NCBI GenBank assembly: GCA_035079385.1 | Contig: JAVHKY010000001.1 | Location: forward strand, 10,440,501-10,504,500 | DNA: 64,000 nucleotides | Reading direction: 5' to 3' | Source: Aspidiotus rigidus | Lineage: Eukaryota; Arthropoda; Insecta; Hemiptera; Diaspididae | Shown: positions 11,650 through 23,859 of the stretch, one piece after another | Layout: the number at the start of each line of letters is the position of its first letter | How positions within the stretch are numbered: position 1 is the stretch's first letter | Program-made: the position numbers and the translations under genes | The notes under the pieces: generated by a model | Told to the model about the DNA's origin: nothing | The model's database searches: none | Seen by the model: the letters and a program-made list of their open reading frames with translations, nothing else

Positions 11650-12985
11650 TTCTATTCACTTATTTTGTGCAGTTATCGCCTGTAGTAGTGGAAGAGAGTA
11701 TCTTTAATAATTTTAAGTACGAATACTCAAACGTCAAAGAGGAAAACAAGATTTGCATCGTTCAAGAAGCTTAAGCTTGCATTCTAATTTACATTAAAGT
11801 AGTTTCAATCCCTCCCGAACCTTGCCGAATGGTGAGCGATGAATTTAAATTTCACAAAAAAAAATCCTCGTTCTTTAGAAAGCGATCGAAAAAACTTGGA
11901 TTTCAATAAGGTGCGTCGCAACCCTCGAGTCACTAATATGATTAACGCTTTCGGTGATAATTCCCTTAAGCGACGAATTTCCTACAAAATTTCTACTCGC
12001 CGATAAACAAGCTCGGGTCAGCAACGTTGCTGAGCGTATCTACATTCAAAGTTTGCGCTAAAAGGTTTTCGCTTGAACCGGCAAAGTTTTCTCGTAGTAT
12101 TACCATTTTGGCTTCGTTCGCGTTCTGCAGAACGGAATCTCGTTCGCCGTTGTTGCGGTTCCTTTACTAATGTAATAACGCTTATGCCTGCTATTTGAAC
12201 CCCTTTTCATATGGTCTTTCTCTCACGTACGTACTCGTACGCGCTCATACCCGGAGAACGAGCGGTGTCTTGAATAGTCTTAACAATAATTGTGAAGTAT
12301 AAATGTGTAAGTACGCCAGTACACAAGAGTAGTTTCTGTTCGAACGCTGCGCTCTATAGCTGTAGCGAGAAAATGAGGAAAGGGTGAGAAACTCCGATGC
12401 ATTTAAACGAGAGACTATAGCTTCTCGCGGAGCGCGTCACACCTTGTTCGTCGTACACGATCTCGTTATTTGTTTCAAGATTTCCATCTCGCGAGAAGTC
12501 TTTATTGCAATAATGTTCCTTCGAAAACTGATTCGAAAACTTGGGTAGAGTGCAGAGTAAGTCTAGAGTGACGAAAACGGAAACTCATCGAGTACCACCA
12601 AAACACTGCAATTAAGAGCTGTAACGACGGAGCTTTTCAGCGATGCTTGTTTTTAAAGGTTAAACGTTATTCCACGATGGTAGTGAGGGCTAATTTCCCT
12701 CGCATCTAGACTGTATTACTTATTGTTTTTGCATGCTGATTTCAACTTCATTAGGCCGAAGTTTTGAAATGTTTCGAGCGCTTCGTTGGCGTGCGATGGA
12801 AATTGTATTCTAATTCAGCCAAGAAATTTTGAACAAGTTTATTGAAATCTTGCGATAATGACAAATCATAGCGGAACGTTTTGCTCGAAGTGATTAAGTA
12901 GAATTATGAGCAATCCAAATGTTAAAAATGAAAAATTTGGATTGGCAAACGAAGTGCGATACGACATTAGCCTATTAACCAATGA
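11650..12985. other. Noncoding, CpG-containing, nothing recognised
   Basis: Mixed-composition sequence with many CpG dinucleotides and no repeats of note. No domain-bearing ORF was found. Presumed intron or intergenic host DNA. Confidence 0.5.
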
Positions 12986-12989
12986 AGAC

Positions 12990-15900
12990 CTGACGAACCG
13001 TGTCGACCATTGATTTGACATCGATTTCCTGTCGAAACTGATCCAAACTTCAAATCCATCAAGAATTTACTTCTTTCACTTGGTCAAAATTACGTTGATA
13101 TATCGTTGAAATCGACCTCAAATCGACGTCGATATCGGAACGATATGAGGTCGATAAATGTCACGAATATTTCTACTCATTTAGCGCACGTCGATTTCGG
13201 GGCGATTTCTAGTCGACTTCTTTAAATATTTCATCGACCTGAAATCGAACATTGGGTCGCTTTCAATTCAATTTGAATTTTGCTGGTAAAGTGCGCTGGT
13301 CAACTTCAAACCAACGTCAAATCGAAGTAGATCTGGAACTGATTTTGAATCGACTTCTCCAAATTTTTTGATTTACCTGAAATCGATTTCTCCGTTGGGT
13401 CAATTTCAGGTCGATTTATAGTGCTCTGGCAATGTAGGCTGGCCGGCTTTGAATCGACCTAGAATCAACGTCAATCTAGAGTTGATTTGAAGTCGACTTC
13501 ACCAAATTTTTTGATTGACCTGAAATCGACTGCTCTTCTAGGTCGACTTTGACTCAATTTGTATCTTCCTGGTACAGTGCGCTGGTCAACCTTAAACCAA
13601 CCTCTAATTGACGTCAATGTAGAGTTGATTTCTAGGCGACTTTCCAAATTGTTCTATTGATGTGAAAACAAATTGCTCTGTTGGGTCGATTTCCATTCAT
13701 TTTTTAGCTCTCTGGCAAGCAGCTAGTCTACTTCAAACCAACGTCAAATTGACGTACATCTGGAGCTGATTTTGAGTCTACTCCTCAAAATATCTCATCA
13801 ATATAAAATTGTTTTCTCTGGTTGATTTGTAGTGTTCTGGCAATGTAGGTTAGCCAACTTTACGTCGACCTCGAATCAAAGTTCACCTAGAGTTAATTCA
13901 AATTCGACTTCACTAAATTTTTTGATTGACCTGAAATCAATTGCTCTGCTGGGTCAATTTCAGGTCAATTTATGGTGCTCTGAAAATGTAGGTAGGCCGA
14001 CTTTGATCCAGAGTTCACTTCAACTCGATTCCACTAACTTTTCTGATTGACCTGAAATCAATTGTACTCTGCTCGGTCGATTTCTTCACTTTTCTCTGAT
14101 AATGTAGAATGGCCAACTTTAAATCGACCTTGAATCAACGTCAATCCAAAGCTGATATCCAGTCGACTTTCCAAATTTTCATGTTGAGCTGAAATTGTTT
14201 GTTCTGTTAGGTCAATTTCAATTCCGTTACAGTGCTCTGGTGAACTTTGAATCACGGTCAAATCGCTGGAGCTCCAAATTTTTTGTTAACCTTAAGTCAG
14301 TTTCTATATGTGGTCGATTTCATAGGTCCATTTATAGCACTCTGGCAATGTAGGCTGGCCGATTTCAAATCGACCTCGAATCAATGTTGATTACAAGTCA
14401 ATTTTAACAAATTTTTTGATTGACCTGAAGAAGACTGCTCTTCTAGGTCGATTTTGACTCAATTTGTAGCTCTCGAATCGACGTCAATCTGTAGTCGATT
14501 TCAAGTCAACTTTCTAGATTTTCCTGTTGACCTAAAATCGACTGACCTGAAATTGATTGTTCTGTTGAGTCGATTTCAATTCAATTTGTATTTCTCTTGT
14601 AAAGTGACCTTCAAACCAAACCAACGTCAAATCAATGTGGATCTGGAACTGATCTTGAGTCGACCTCGCCAAATTTTCTATTTACTTGAAATCGATTTCT
14701 CTGTTGGGTCAATTTCAGGTTGATTTATGTGGTGCTCTGGCAATAAAGGCTGGTCGACTGTAAATCGACCTTGAATCAACATTGATCTAGAGTTGATTTG
14801 AAGTCGACTCCACCAAATTTTTTGATTGACCTGAATTTTATTGCTCTGCTGGGTCGATTTATTTTTCTCTGATAAAAGTGGGCTAGCCAACTTTAAATTG
14901 CCCTTCGTCGATCGAAAGTTGATTTCCAGTCGACCTTCCAACTTTTTCTATTGACCTGGAATCAATTGCTCTGTTGGGTCAATTTCAATTCAAACTGTAG
15001 CTCCCTGATGAAGTGCGCTAGTCTCCTCCAAACCGACTTGAAATTTACGTCAATCTGGAGTTATCGATTTTAAGTGGACTTCTTCAAATTTTTGTATTAA
15101 CCCGAAATCGATTGCTCTGCTAGGTCCATTTCAGATCAATTTATGGTGATCTGGAAATGTAGGTAGGCCGACTTTGATCCAGAGTTCATGTCAACTCGAT
15201 TCCACAAAATTTTCTGATTGACCTGAAATCAATTGTACTCTGCCCGGTCGATTTCTTTACTTTCCTCGGATAATGTAGACTGGCCGACTTTAAATCGACG
15301 TTCAATCAACGTCAAGCCAAAGTTGATATCCAGTCGACTTTCCAAATTATCCTGTTGAGCTGAAATTGTTTGTTCTTTTAGGTCAATTTCAATTCCGTTA
15401 CAGTGCTCTGGTGAACTTTGAATCACGGTCAAATCGCTGGAGCTCCAAATTTTTTGTTAACCTTAAGTCAGTTTCTATATGTGGTCGATTTCAGGTCCAT
15501 TTATAGCACTCTGGCAATGTAGGCTGTCCGATTTTAAATCGACCTTAAATCAATGTTGATTACAAGCCAATTTTAGCAAATTTTTTGATTGACATGAAGT
15601 CGACTGCTCTTCTGAGTCGATTTCGACTCAATTTGTAGCTCTCGAATCGACGTCAATCTGTAGTCGATTTCAAGTCAACTTTCTAGATTTTCCTGTTGAC
15701 CTAAAATCGACTGACCTGAAATTGATTGATCTGTTGAGTCGATTTCAATTTAATTTTTATTTCTCTAGTAAAGTGACCTTCAAACCAAACCAACGTCAAA
15801 TCAATGTGGATCTAGAACTGATTTTGAGTCGACCTCTCCGAATTTTCTATTTACCTGAAATCGATTTCTCTGTTGGGTCAATTTCAGGTTGATTTGTGGT

Positions 15901-18900
15901 GCTCTGGCAATATAGGCTGGTCGACTGTAAATCGACCTTGAATCAACATTGATCTAGAGTTGATTTGAAGTCGACTCCACCAAATTTTTTGGTTGACCTG
16001 AATTTTATTGCTCTGCTGGGTCGATTTATTTTTCTCTGGTAAAAGTAGGCTGGCCAACTTTAAATTGCCCTTCGTCGATCGAGAGTTGATTTCCAGTCGA
16101 CTTTCCAACTTTTTCTATTGACCTGGAATCAATTGCTCTGTTGGGTCAATTTCAATTCAAACTGTAGCTCCCTGATGAAGTGCGCTAGTCTCCTCCAAAC
16201 CGACTTGAAATTTATGTCAATCTGGAGTTGTCGATTTTAAGTGGATTTCTTCAAATTTTTGTATCAACCCGAAATCGATTGCTCTGCTAGGTCCCTTTCA
16301 GGTCAATTTATGGTGCTCTGGAATTGTAGGTAGGCCGACTTTGATCCAAAGTTCATTTCAACTCGATTCCACAAAATTTTCTGATTGACATGAAATCAAT
16401 TGTACTCTGCTCGGTCGATTTCTTCACGTTTCTCTGATAATGTAGACTGGCCGACTTTAAATCGACCTTGAATCAACGTCAATCCAAAGTTGATATCCAG
16501 TCGACTTTCCAAATTTTCCTGTTGAGCTGAAATTGTTTGTTCTGTTAGGTCAATTTCAATTCCGTTACAGTGCTCTGGTGAACTTTGAATCACGGTCAAA
16601 TCGCTGGAGCTCCAAATTTTTTGTTAACCTTGAGTCAGTTTCTATGTTAGGTCGATTTCAGGTCCATTTATAGCGCTCTGGCAATGTAGGCTGTCCGATT
16701 TTAAATCGACCTTAAATCAATGTTGATTACAAGCCAATTTTAGCAAATTTTTTGATTGACATGAAGTCGACTGCTCTTCTGAGTCGATTTCGACTCAATT
16801 TGTAGCTCTCGAATCGACGTCAATCTGTAGTCGATTTCAAGTCAACTTTCTAGATTTTCCTGTTGACCTAAAATCGACTGACCTGAAATTGATTGATCTG
16901 TTGAGTCGATTTCAATTTAATTTTTATTTCTCTAGTAAAGTGACCTTCAAACCAAACCAACGTCAAATCAATGTGGATCTAGAACTGATTTTGAGTCGAC
17001 CTCTCCGAATTTTCTATTTACCTGAAATCGATTTCTCTGTTGGGTCAATTTCAGGTTGATTTGTGGTGCTCTGGCAATATAGGCTGGTCGACTGTAAATC
17101 GACCTTGAATCAACATTGATCTAGAGTTGATTTGAAGTCGACTCCACCAAATTTTTTGGTTGACCTGAATTTTATTGCTCTGCTGGGTCGATTTATTTTT
17201 CTCTGGTAAAAGTAGGCTGGCCAACTTTAAATTGCCCTTCGTCGATCGAGAGTTGATTTCCAGTCGACTTTCCAACTTTTTCTATTGACCTGGAATCAAT
17301 TGCTCTGTTGGGTCAATTTCAATTCAAACTGTAGCTCCCTGATGAAGTGCGCTAGTCTCCTCCAAACCGACTTGAAATTTATGTCAATCTGGAGTTGTCG
17401 ATTTTAAGTGGATTTCTTCAAATTTTTGTATCAACCCGAAATCGATTGCTCTGCTAGGTCCCTTTCAGGTCAATTTATGGTGCTCTGGAATTGTAGGTAG
17501 GCCGACTTTGATCCAAAGTTCATTTCAACTCGATTCCACAAAATTTTCTGATTGACATGAAATCAATTGTACTCTGCTCGGTCGATTTCTTCACGTTTCT
17601 CTGATAATGTAGACTGGCCGACTTTAAATCGACCTTGAATCAACGTCAATCCAAAGTTGATATCCAGTCGACTTTCCAAATTTTCCTGTTGAGCTGAAAT
17701 TGTTTGTTCTGTTAGGTCAATTTCAATTCCGTTACAGTGCTCTGGTGAACTTTGAATCACGGTCAAATCGCTGGAGCTCCAAATTTTTTGTTAACCTTGA
17801 GTCAGTTTCTATGTTAGGTCGATTTCAGGTCCATTTATAGCGCTCTGGCAATGTAGGCTGTCCGATTTTAAATCGACCTTAAATCAATGTTGATTACAAG
17901 CCAATTTTAGCAAATTTTTTGATTGACATGAAGTCGACTGCTCTTCTGAGTCGATTTCGACTCAATTTGTAGCTCTCGAATCGACGTCAATCTGTAGTCG
18001 ATTTCAAGTCAACTTTCTAGATTTTCCTGTTGACCTAAAATCGACTGACCTGAAATTGATTGATCTGTTGAGTCGATTTCAATTTAATTTTTATTTCTCT
18101 AGTAAAGTGACCTTCAAACCAAACCAACGTCAAATCAATGTGGATCTAGAACTGATTTTGAGTCGACCTCTCCGAATTTTCTATTTACCTGAAATCGATT
18201 TCTCTGTTGGGTCAATTTCAGGTTGATTTGTGGTCCTCTGGCAATATAGGCTGGTCGACTGTAAATCGACCTTGAATCAACATTGATCTAGAGTTGATTT
18301 GAAGTCGACTCCACCAAATTTTTTGGTTGTCCTGAATTTTATTGCTCTGCTGGGTGGATTTGTTTTTCTCTGGTAAAAGTAGGCTGGCCAACTTTAAATT
18401 GCCCTTCGTCGATCGAGAGTTGATTTCCAGTCGACTTTCCAACTTTTTCTATTGACCTGGAACCAATTGCTCTGTTGGGTCGATTTCAATTCAAACCGTA
18501 GCTCCCTGATGAAGTGCGCTAGTCTCCTCCAAACCGACTTGAAATTTACGTCAATCTGGAGTTGTCGATTTTAAGTGGATTTCTTCAAATTTTTGTATCA
18601 ACCCGAAATCAATTGCTCTGCTAGGTCCATTTCAGGTCAATTTATGGTGCTCTGGAATTGTAGGTAAGCCGACTTTGATCCAGAGTTCATTTCAACTCGA
18701 TTCCACAAAATTTTCTGATTGACATGAAATCAATTGTACTCTGCTCGGTCGATTTCTTCCCGTTTCTTTGATAATGTAGACTGGCCGACTTTAAATCGAC
18801 CTTGAATCAACGTCAATCCAAAGTTGATATCCAGTCGACTTTCCAAATTTTCCTGTTGAGCTGAAATTGTTTGTTCTGTTAGGTCAATTTCAATTCCGTT

Positions 18901-20255
18901 ACAGTGCTCTGGTAAACTTTGAATCAAGGTCAAATCGCTGGAGCTCCAAATTTTTTGTTAACCTTGAGTCAGTTTCTATGTTAGGTCGATTTCAGGTCCA
19001 TTTATAGCGCTCTGGCAATGTAGGCTGTCCGATTTTAAATCGACCTTAAATCAATGTTGATTACAAGTCAATTTTAGCAAATTTTTTGATTGACATGAAG
19101 TCGACTGCTCTTCTGAGTCGATTTTGACTCAATTTGTAGCTCTCGAATCGACGTCAATCTGTAGTCGATTTCAAGTCAACTTTCTAGATTTTCCTGTTGA
19201 CCTAAAATTGACTGACCTGAAATTGATTGTTCTGTTGAGTCGATTTCAATAAATGGACCTTGAATCAACATTGATCTAGAGTTGATTTGAAGTCGACTCC
19301 ACCAAATTTTTTGATTGACCTGAATTTTATTGCTCTGCTGGGTGGATTTATTTTTCTCTGGTAAAGTAGGCTGGCCAACTTTAAATTTCCCTTCGTCGAT
19401 CGAGAGTTGATTTCCAGTCCCCTTTCCAACTTTTTCTATTGACCTGGAACCAATTGCTCTGCTGGGTGGATTTATTTTTCTCTGGTAAAAGTAGGCTGGT
19501 CAACTTTAAATTTCCCTTTGTCGATCTAGAGTTGATTTCCAGTCGACTATTCAACTTTTTCTATTGACCTGGAATCAATTGCTCTGTTGGGTCGATTTCA
19601 ATTCAAGCCGTAGCTCCCTGATGAAGGGCGCCAGTCTCCTCCAAACCGACTTGAAATTGACGTCAATCTGGAGTCGATTTCGAGAAATTTTTGTATCAAC
19701 CCGAAATCGACTGCTCTGTTGGGTCAATTTTAGGTCGAATTGTAGTTGTCGGGCAATATACGCTGGTTGACTTTGAATCGACCTCCATCGACGTCGATAT
19801 GGAGACGACTTTGAGTCGAATTCACAAAATTTGTTGGTTGACCTGAAATCAATTGCCTTGTTTGGTCGATTTCAATTTGATTTGTACATCGACTTAAAGT
19901 CGACCAACTCAAATTGACTTCATCCGGAGTATGAAGCGTTCTCCGTGTTGGGGAGTCAAAATTAATGTCTAATACCGAACGTCCACTCATTTTCGTTCCT
20001 GATTCTGAAACACTGTGAAATTGTGCCATTAAAATCCACACCCCAAAACCAATGAAGATTTCCAGTCGATACACATATCAATCTGTAATACCGGGGGGTC
20101 GACTTAATTTTGATGTCGAAGATGAGTCAATGGTAAAACGGAGTGATCGATTTTGAGTCAACTTCCAATTATTTTGAATGGATTTCCGGTCGATATTGGG
20201 CAGGACTGAATCGTTTGTGTCGACTTCTGATTAAAATAGGGAGCATTGGGCTAGC
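12990..20255. repeat. TCGA-rich satellite array with ~1167-bp higher-order repeat
   Basis: About 7.2 kb is made of diverged monomers of roughly 120-150 bp. Each monomer has the phrases GATTGACCTGAAATC, GCTCTG.TGGGTCGATTTC, CTCTGGCAATGTAGGCTGG, CGACTTTAAATCGACC and AGTTGATTTCCAGTCGAC. From about 14058 the monomers are organised into a higher-order unit of about 1167 bp. The same landmark (TTGTACTCTGC..GGTCGATTTC) recurs near 14063, 15234, 16401, 17568 and 18735. The copies starting near 16396 and 17563 are almost identical over the stretches I compared; the outer ones are more diverged, and the last is internally deleted near 19248. Many short minus frames of 67 and 74 codons recur with the unit; they are repeat translations, not genes. 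Confidence 0.9.
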
Positions 20256-20319
20256 TTGAAGTTTACCATGGTTCATTACTCTAATTTTTTTCAAATCTCC
20301 GACCCCCTCCTTCAATCAA

Positions 20320-20620
20320 GATTCAGGAAATTTTTCCCAGTCTCAAGATTAGGTTAAGGCTATTGATGACGTCACAATGATCGGACGCTTTTTGTAGGAT
20401 GTAGTCGCCATAGCTCAAAATTAATCTCAACATTAGGAGTTTTGACCTAAAATTGCTCTTGCGGGCCTAGCCTGCCTGTTTAGCTTAAAACTCCATCCTA
20501 GCCTGAGATTCCATAATTATAATCTAGCTTATTAAAAGTCTACAACTCGAAATGTTTCCACCTTTACAGATGTTCGGAGCTCAACATTTTTTAAGTGTTT
20601 CATTTCTTTATCGAAATCAC
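20320..20620 (+). repeat. Dispersed repeat with TGACGTCA core, copy 1
   Basis: This shares a run of landmarks in the same order with 45165-45440: a TTAGGT(T/C)AAGGCTATT word, then TGACGTCACAA, then GTAGTCGCCATAGCTC versus GCAAGTCGCTATCTC, then AGCTTATTA and an AGCTC-rich stretch. It lies directly after a TCGA-type satellite, as the other copy lies after TCGA-type repeats at 42.3 kb. Confidence 0.6.
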
Positions 20621-20639
20621 CTCCTCTCAATTTGAAGAT

Positions 20640-21426
20640 CCGCGAATTTCATTCCCCCTCCTCCGATGTACAACTTGGAAGATTTTTTGTTGAACACTTT
20701 ATTGCATACAATGCGTGAGCGAGGTTCAATTTTATAAAGCCTGTACTATGATTGAGATGAAATAAATCATCAGAAAGATAAATTTATTGGATAAGTTACA
20801 AAACCGCATATTAAAATGAGGTCTGTACTATGCTTAGGCCCCAGGTTGGGTTTTCGAAGGAAGGTGAACTAGTACACAAAGTAAGGTAGTTTAGTTCTTA
20901 GATACGAAGCTAAGCTAAAAAGCCTATAAGCATACAAGTTCGACAAATAATATTCAAGTTTTGAACTCGATTCTTAAACCCTATCAAACTGTGTACTTGA
21001 AATCTACGAAATTTCGACGTCGATTTGGGACGTTATCAAAGTAGTTCCTATAGACAAGACATCGTTGGTTTCCTGCTGTCATTGCTTTTGATGCAATGAC
21101 TCCTAATCAGGTCCTATTTCGATGAACAAAGTGAGGAGAGTTTGGCCCCAGAACTTTCATGGAGCCTCTACGTCAAATTAACTGGCTAACGGCTAGCTAA
21201 TAATCGTCATAGACCTGCTTCAGAGTTTCAAGATCTATCCGACAGATCATTCGCGAGTAAAATTAGGTTGCAATATAAGGAAACCTTACGAAAAGCCAGC
21301 AACCTAAAGGAATTTGAAACTCGAGTACTTTACGAAATTTCGAAGTTCCCTGTATCTTACTACATATCTTGTTTTGAATGTTTATAATAATGATTAAAAT
21401 TGAAAAATTGCAATATCAGAACTCAC
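20640..21426. other. Noncoding, presumed intron of the Rbp6-like gene
   Basis: No ORF or repeat recognised. It borders the 5' splice donor of the exon at 21427-21475 on the minus strand. Confidence 0.5.
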
Positions 21427-21475
21427 CTCTATGTCTATTCGTCTGTTTGTCGAACATAAGCATGGCATCTTCGAT
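21427..21475 (-). CDS. Rbp6: Internal exon of an Rbp6/Musashi-type RNA-binding protein (RRM2)
   Basis: This is a 49-bp exon on the minus strand. It translates in phase 0 to IEDAMLMFDKQTNRHR plus the first base of a Gly codon. That peptide is the stretch of the second RNA-recognition motif of Rbp6/Musashi proteins just before the RNP1 segment GFGFVTF; I know no other family with it. Musashi proteins bind UAG-containing 3'UTRs and control translation. The exon is bounded by a strong acceptor (pyrimidine tract, then TTTTTCCAG just above 21475) and a strong donor (GTGAGT, 21426-21421). Its length and the break after the Arg before RNP1 match my memory of vertebrate Musashi exon structure. The neighbouring exons (GFGFVTF downstream, FVGGLS...FEQFG upstream) were not found, so both introns would run past the window. 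Splice sites argue against a retrocopy. Rbp6 is preferred over the paralogue msi from the peptide. Confidence 0.88.
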
Positions 21476-23859
21476 CTGGAAAAAGACGAAAAAAAAACAA
21501 AGGGTAATGAAAAACCATATCGTATGAAAATTGTACACATGTAGCATAGGTTTATCTGTTTTTATGAACCATATTTCCATCGTGAATAACGACTTTCAAT
21601 AGAAATACAATCCTCTTGCACACCTGCGTGGGGCCCGTCTATCTTGATATCAAGAAAAAGCGAGTACAGGCCAAGGTCGTCCTCTTGAAATGAAGCCATA
21701 AAGTGCAGGAATTGAGCGATACATTTCTCTACGTGTTTCCTCTCTTCAGAAACCACAATTTCATCGAAAAACGCTCGTTTATCAGAACGATAATTAATAA
21801 CTCATTAAAATTCCAAAATCCTCGTCCGGGTCCTCTTTAAAGAGCTTCCGCAATGTTTCATCAAATCGTTTCACTTCTGTAAAAAACCTCACAAGATTCA
21901 ACCCGCATCCGCGATCATCTGACGTAGTAATTAGTCTAATGTAAAGTCCTTTCTGTAGAAGAAAACATGCACCAATCCGGTCTCTCGACATTCATTTATT
22001 ACTCAGATAGGAATTCCAGATCGACAAAAAATAATTGAAACTGAAAATACACTCCACTCATCGACGCTAGATACTCGCGTATTCCCACCCAGCCTCTGTT
22101 TTCACGCGAGAAAGAAAGCTAAAGAGAGCTAGCGTAAAAAAAAAAAAAAAAACCTATAATAAATTATGGTGACGCGAGAGTGTGAACGAACGACGACCAC
22201 ATTAGGGCAGAACGAAAATTTTTACGCGAAAATCCGCACGTTCTGAGACTTTCGGCGCTGTATACCTATCGAAGTGGCAAAAGAGCTTTAAAAAATACAC
22301 GCACAGAGGTAAGAGGAACAAAGCTCGTCAAGGCTTCTGCACGTGAGTTGTCTGCGTCGAGTTTGAAAACACTGCACTGCGCTTTTAAAAGCTGCGAACT
22401 ATTACCTAGTGTTTTTCCTTCTTTATAATGTTTCCGGGGTCTTCTTCCTTTTTTCACCGCTTCCCTCGCCATTTTATCTTTTTCTTCGTTAACAAAATAA
22501 AAATAAAACAGAGGAAAAAAAAATTAAGTGCCATTAAAAAAATAAAAAAACAATTGAACACGATTTTATCAACTTTTCGTAATTCCGAAAAGGGCAGCGT
22601 GATCTCTTTTTGACTTTTTTTTTTTTTTTTTTTAGGAATCGGTATTCTCTCGTGTATATGTTTTCCTTTTTGGACTGGTAACCGAGAAAGGATTTTCATC
22701 GCGCACGAGAATGGTGACGCAGAAAACCACGTAAAGGTCGACCCGATATAACGACCAGTGAACCGGAGGTTTCTCTCATCTAGGTGTACATAGTTTGCCA
22801 AACCACAAGCGAGCGGACACTGCGGATGACTGTAAAATAGCGAGCTACATCTCGGCATGAAACGTCATCGGTGTAATGAATGTTCAGACGACAACCATCC
22901 GCAGAATTTCGAGCCTGGTTACTGCCTTCACTCACCTTCGCATTCTCGTTCACCGCAGGTCCCACCTTATTAACTAGCCGCTCGATTATTCTTTTTTTTC
23001 CCCCTTCCTTGGCTTTTGTCGTGTTCGAATCTTTACTGTTTGTTTGACGAAGAAAAAGATGAGAGATACTCTCGAGCGGAAAAAAAATAAATTTTCTCGC
23101 ACGCTAACGAGCTTGTTCCACGGAGGTCTACACGAGTACATTCACCACTTGAGCTAGAAGTTGGACGACGACGACAGAATGCTGGAAATTGTCGTAAGAT
23201 AACGAACACAAAGGGTGATAAGAGTCGAGCCTCCAAAGGGAGAGAGCGCGAGCGAGAAATAAAAACACACACAAAAAAGTGAAATAAAGAGAAAAAGTAA
23301 TTTAACGTATATTTAAGTGAGAGAAGAAAGTAGCCGAACTGAGATGTTGTCAAGGACTCTCGACTTGGTCGACGAATATGAAAGAAGTTGTAACGTAGGC
23401 AGATATAAGTGAGATCGAGCAGGAAACGTAAGATTTAATGAGCGTTATATAGTCGAAGAATAAAGTAAAACGCGATTCGAATATAAACCGTCAGAAAATA
23501 CCGAAAATTGGGGAAATGGCGTATGTGACCTCATAATTTCAGGGATAAGTATTATTTTACTTGATACATCTACCAGGAAACCAATCTATTATTTTGGGAT
23601 TACAGATTATGAGAAGACTGGAAGTATTTTGATTCGAGAAGGGAAAAAAACAAAAGAAAGAAAAAAAGAAGGAAAGAGGAAAATGGAAAAAATGGTCGAG
23701 ATAAATATTCTAGAAGCCTTCCTTTCCATAACCCCCCCCCCCTAAAAAAATTCCTAGATCCGCCACAAAAAAAACTATTTTCTTGAATGAAATCTTACCG
23801 ATGAAATGACGCAATTGACCAAGTCGATGGTGCTGCTCCATAAAAAAAACAGATACACT
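21476..23859. other. Noncoding, presumed intron upstream of the Rbp6-like exon
   Basis: Mixed CpG-containing sequence with poly-A runs (22137-22152, 22516-22523), a T-tract (22614-22634) and a purine-rich stretch followed by a C-run (23640-23745). A GTG-initiated minus frame at 22780-22965 and a T-rich minus frame at 22454-22858 show no domain. A splice-donor-like GTGAGT lies on the minus strand near 22935 but I could not tie it to a coding exon. Confidence 0.5.

Noticed and set aside
14058..18933. Recurring minus-strand frames of 67, 74 and 87 codons
   Set aside because: They recur exactly with the 1167-bp satellite unit and have no domain; the frames follow from repeat copying, not from selection on a protein.
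22780..22965. Minus frame ending upstream of a GTGAGT donor
   Set aside because: It starts at GTG, not ATG. Its peptide before the donor does not match any Rbp6 exon, and no convincing acceptor was found.
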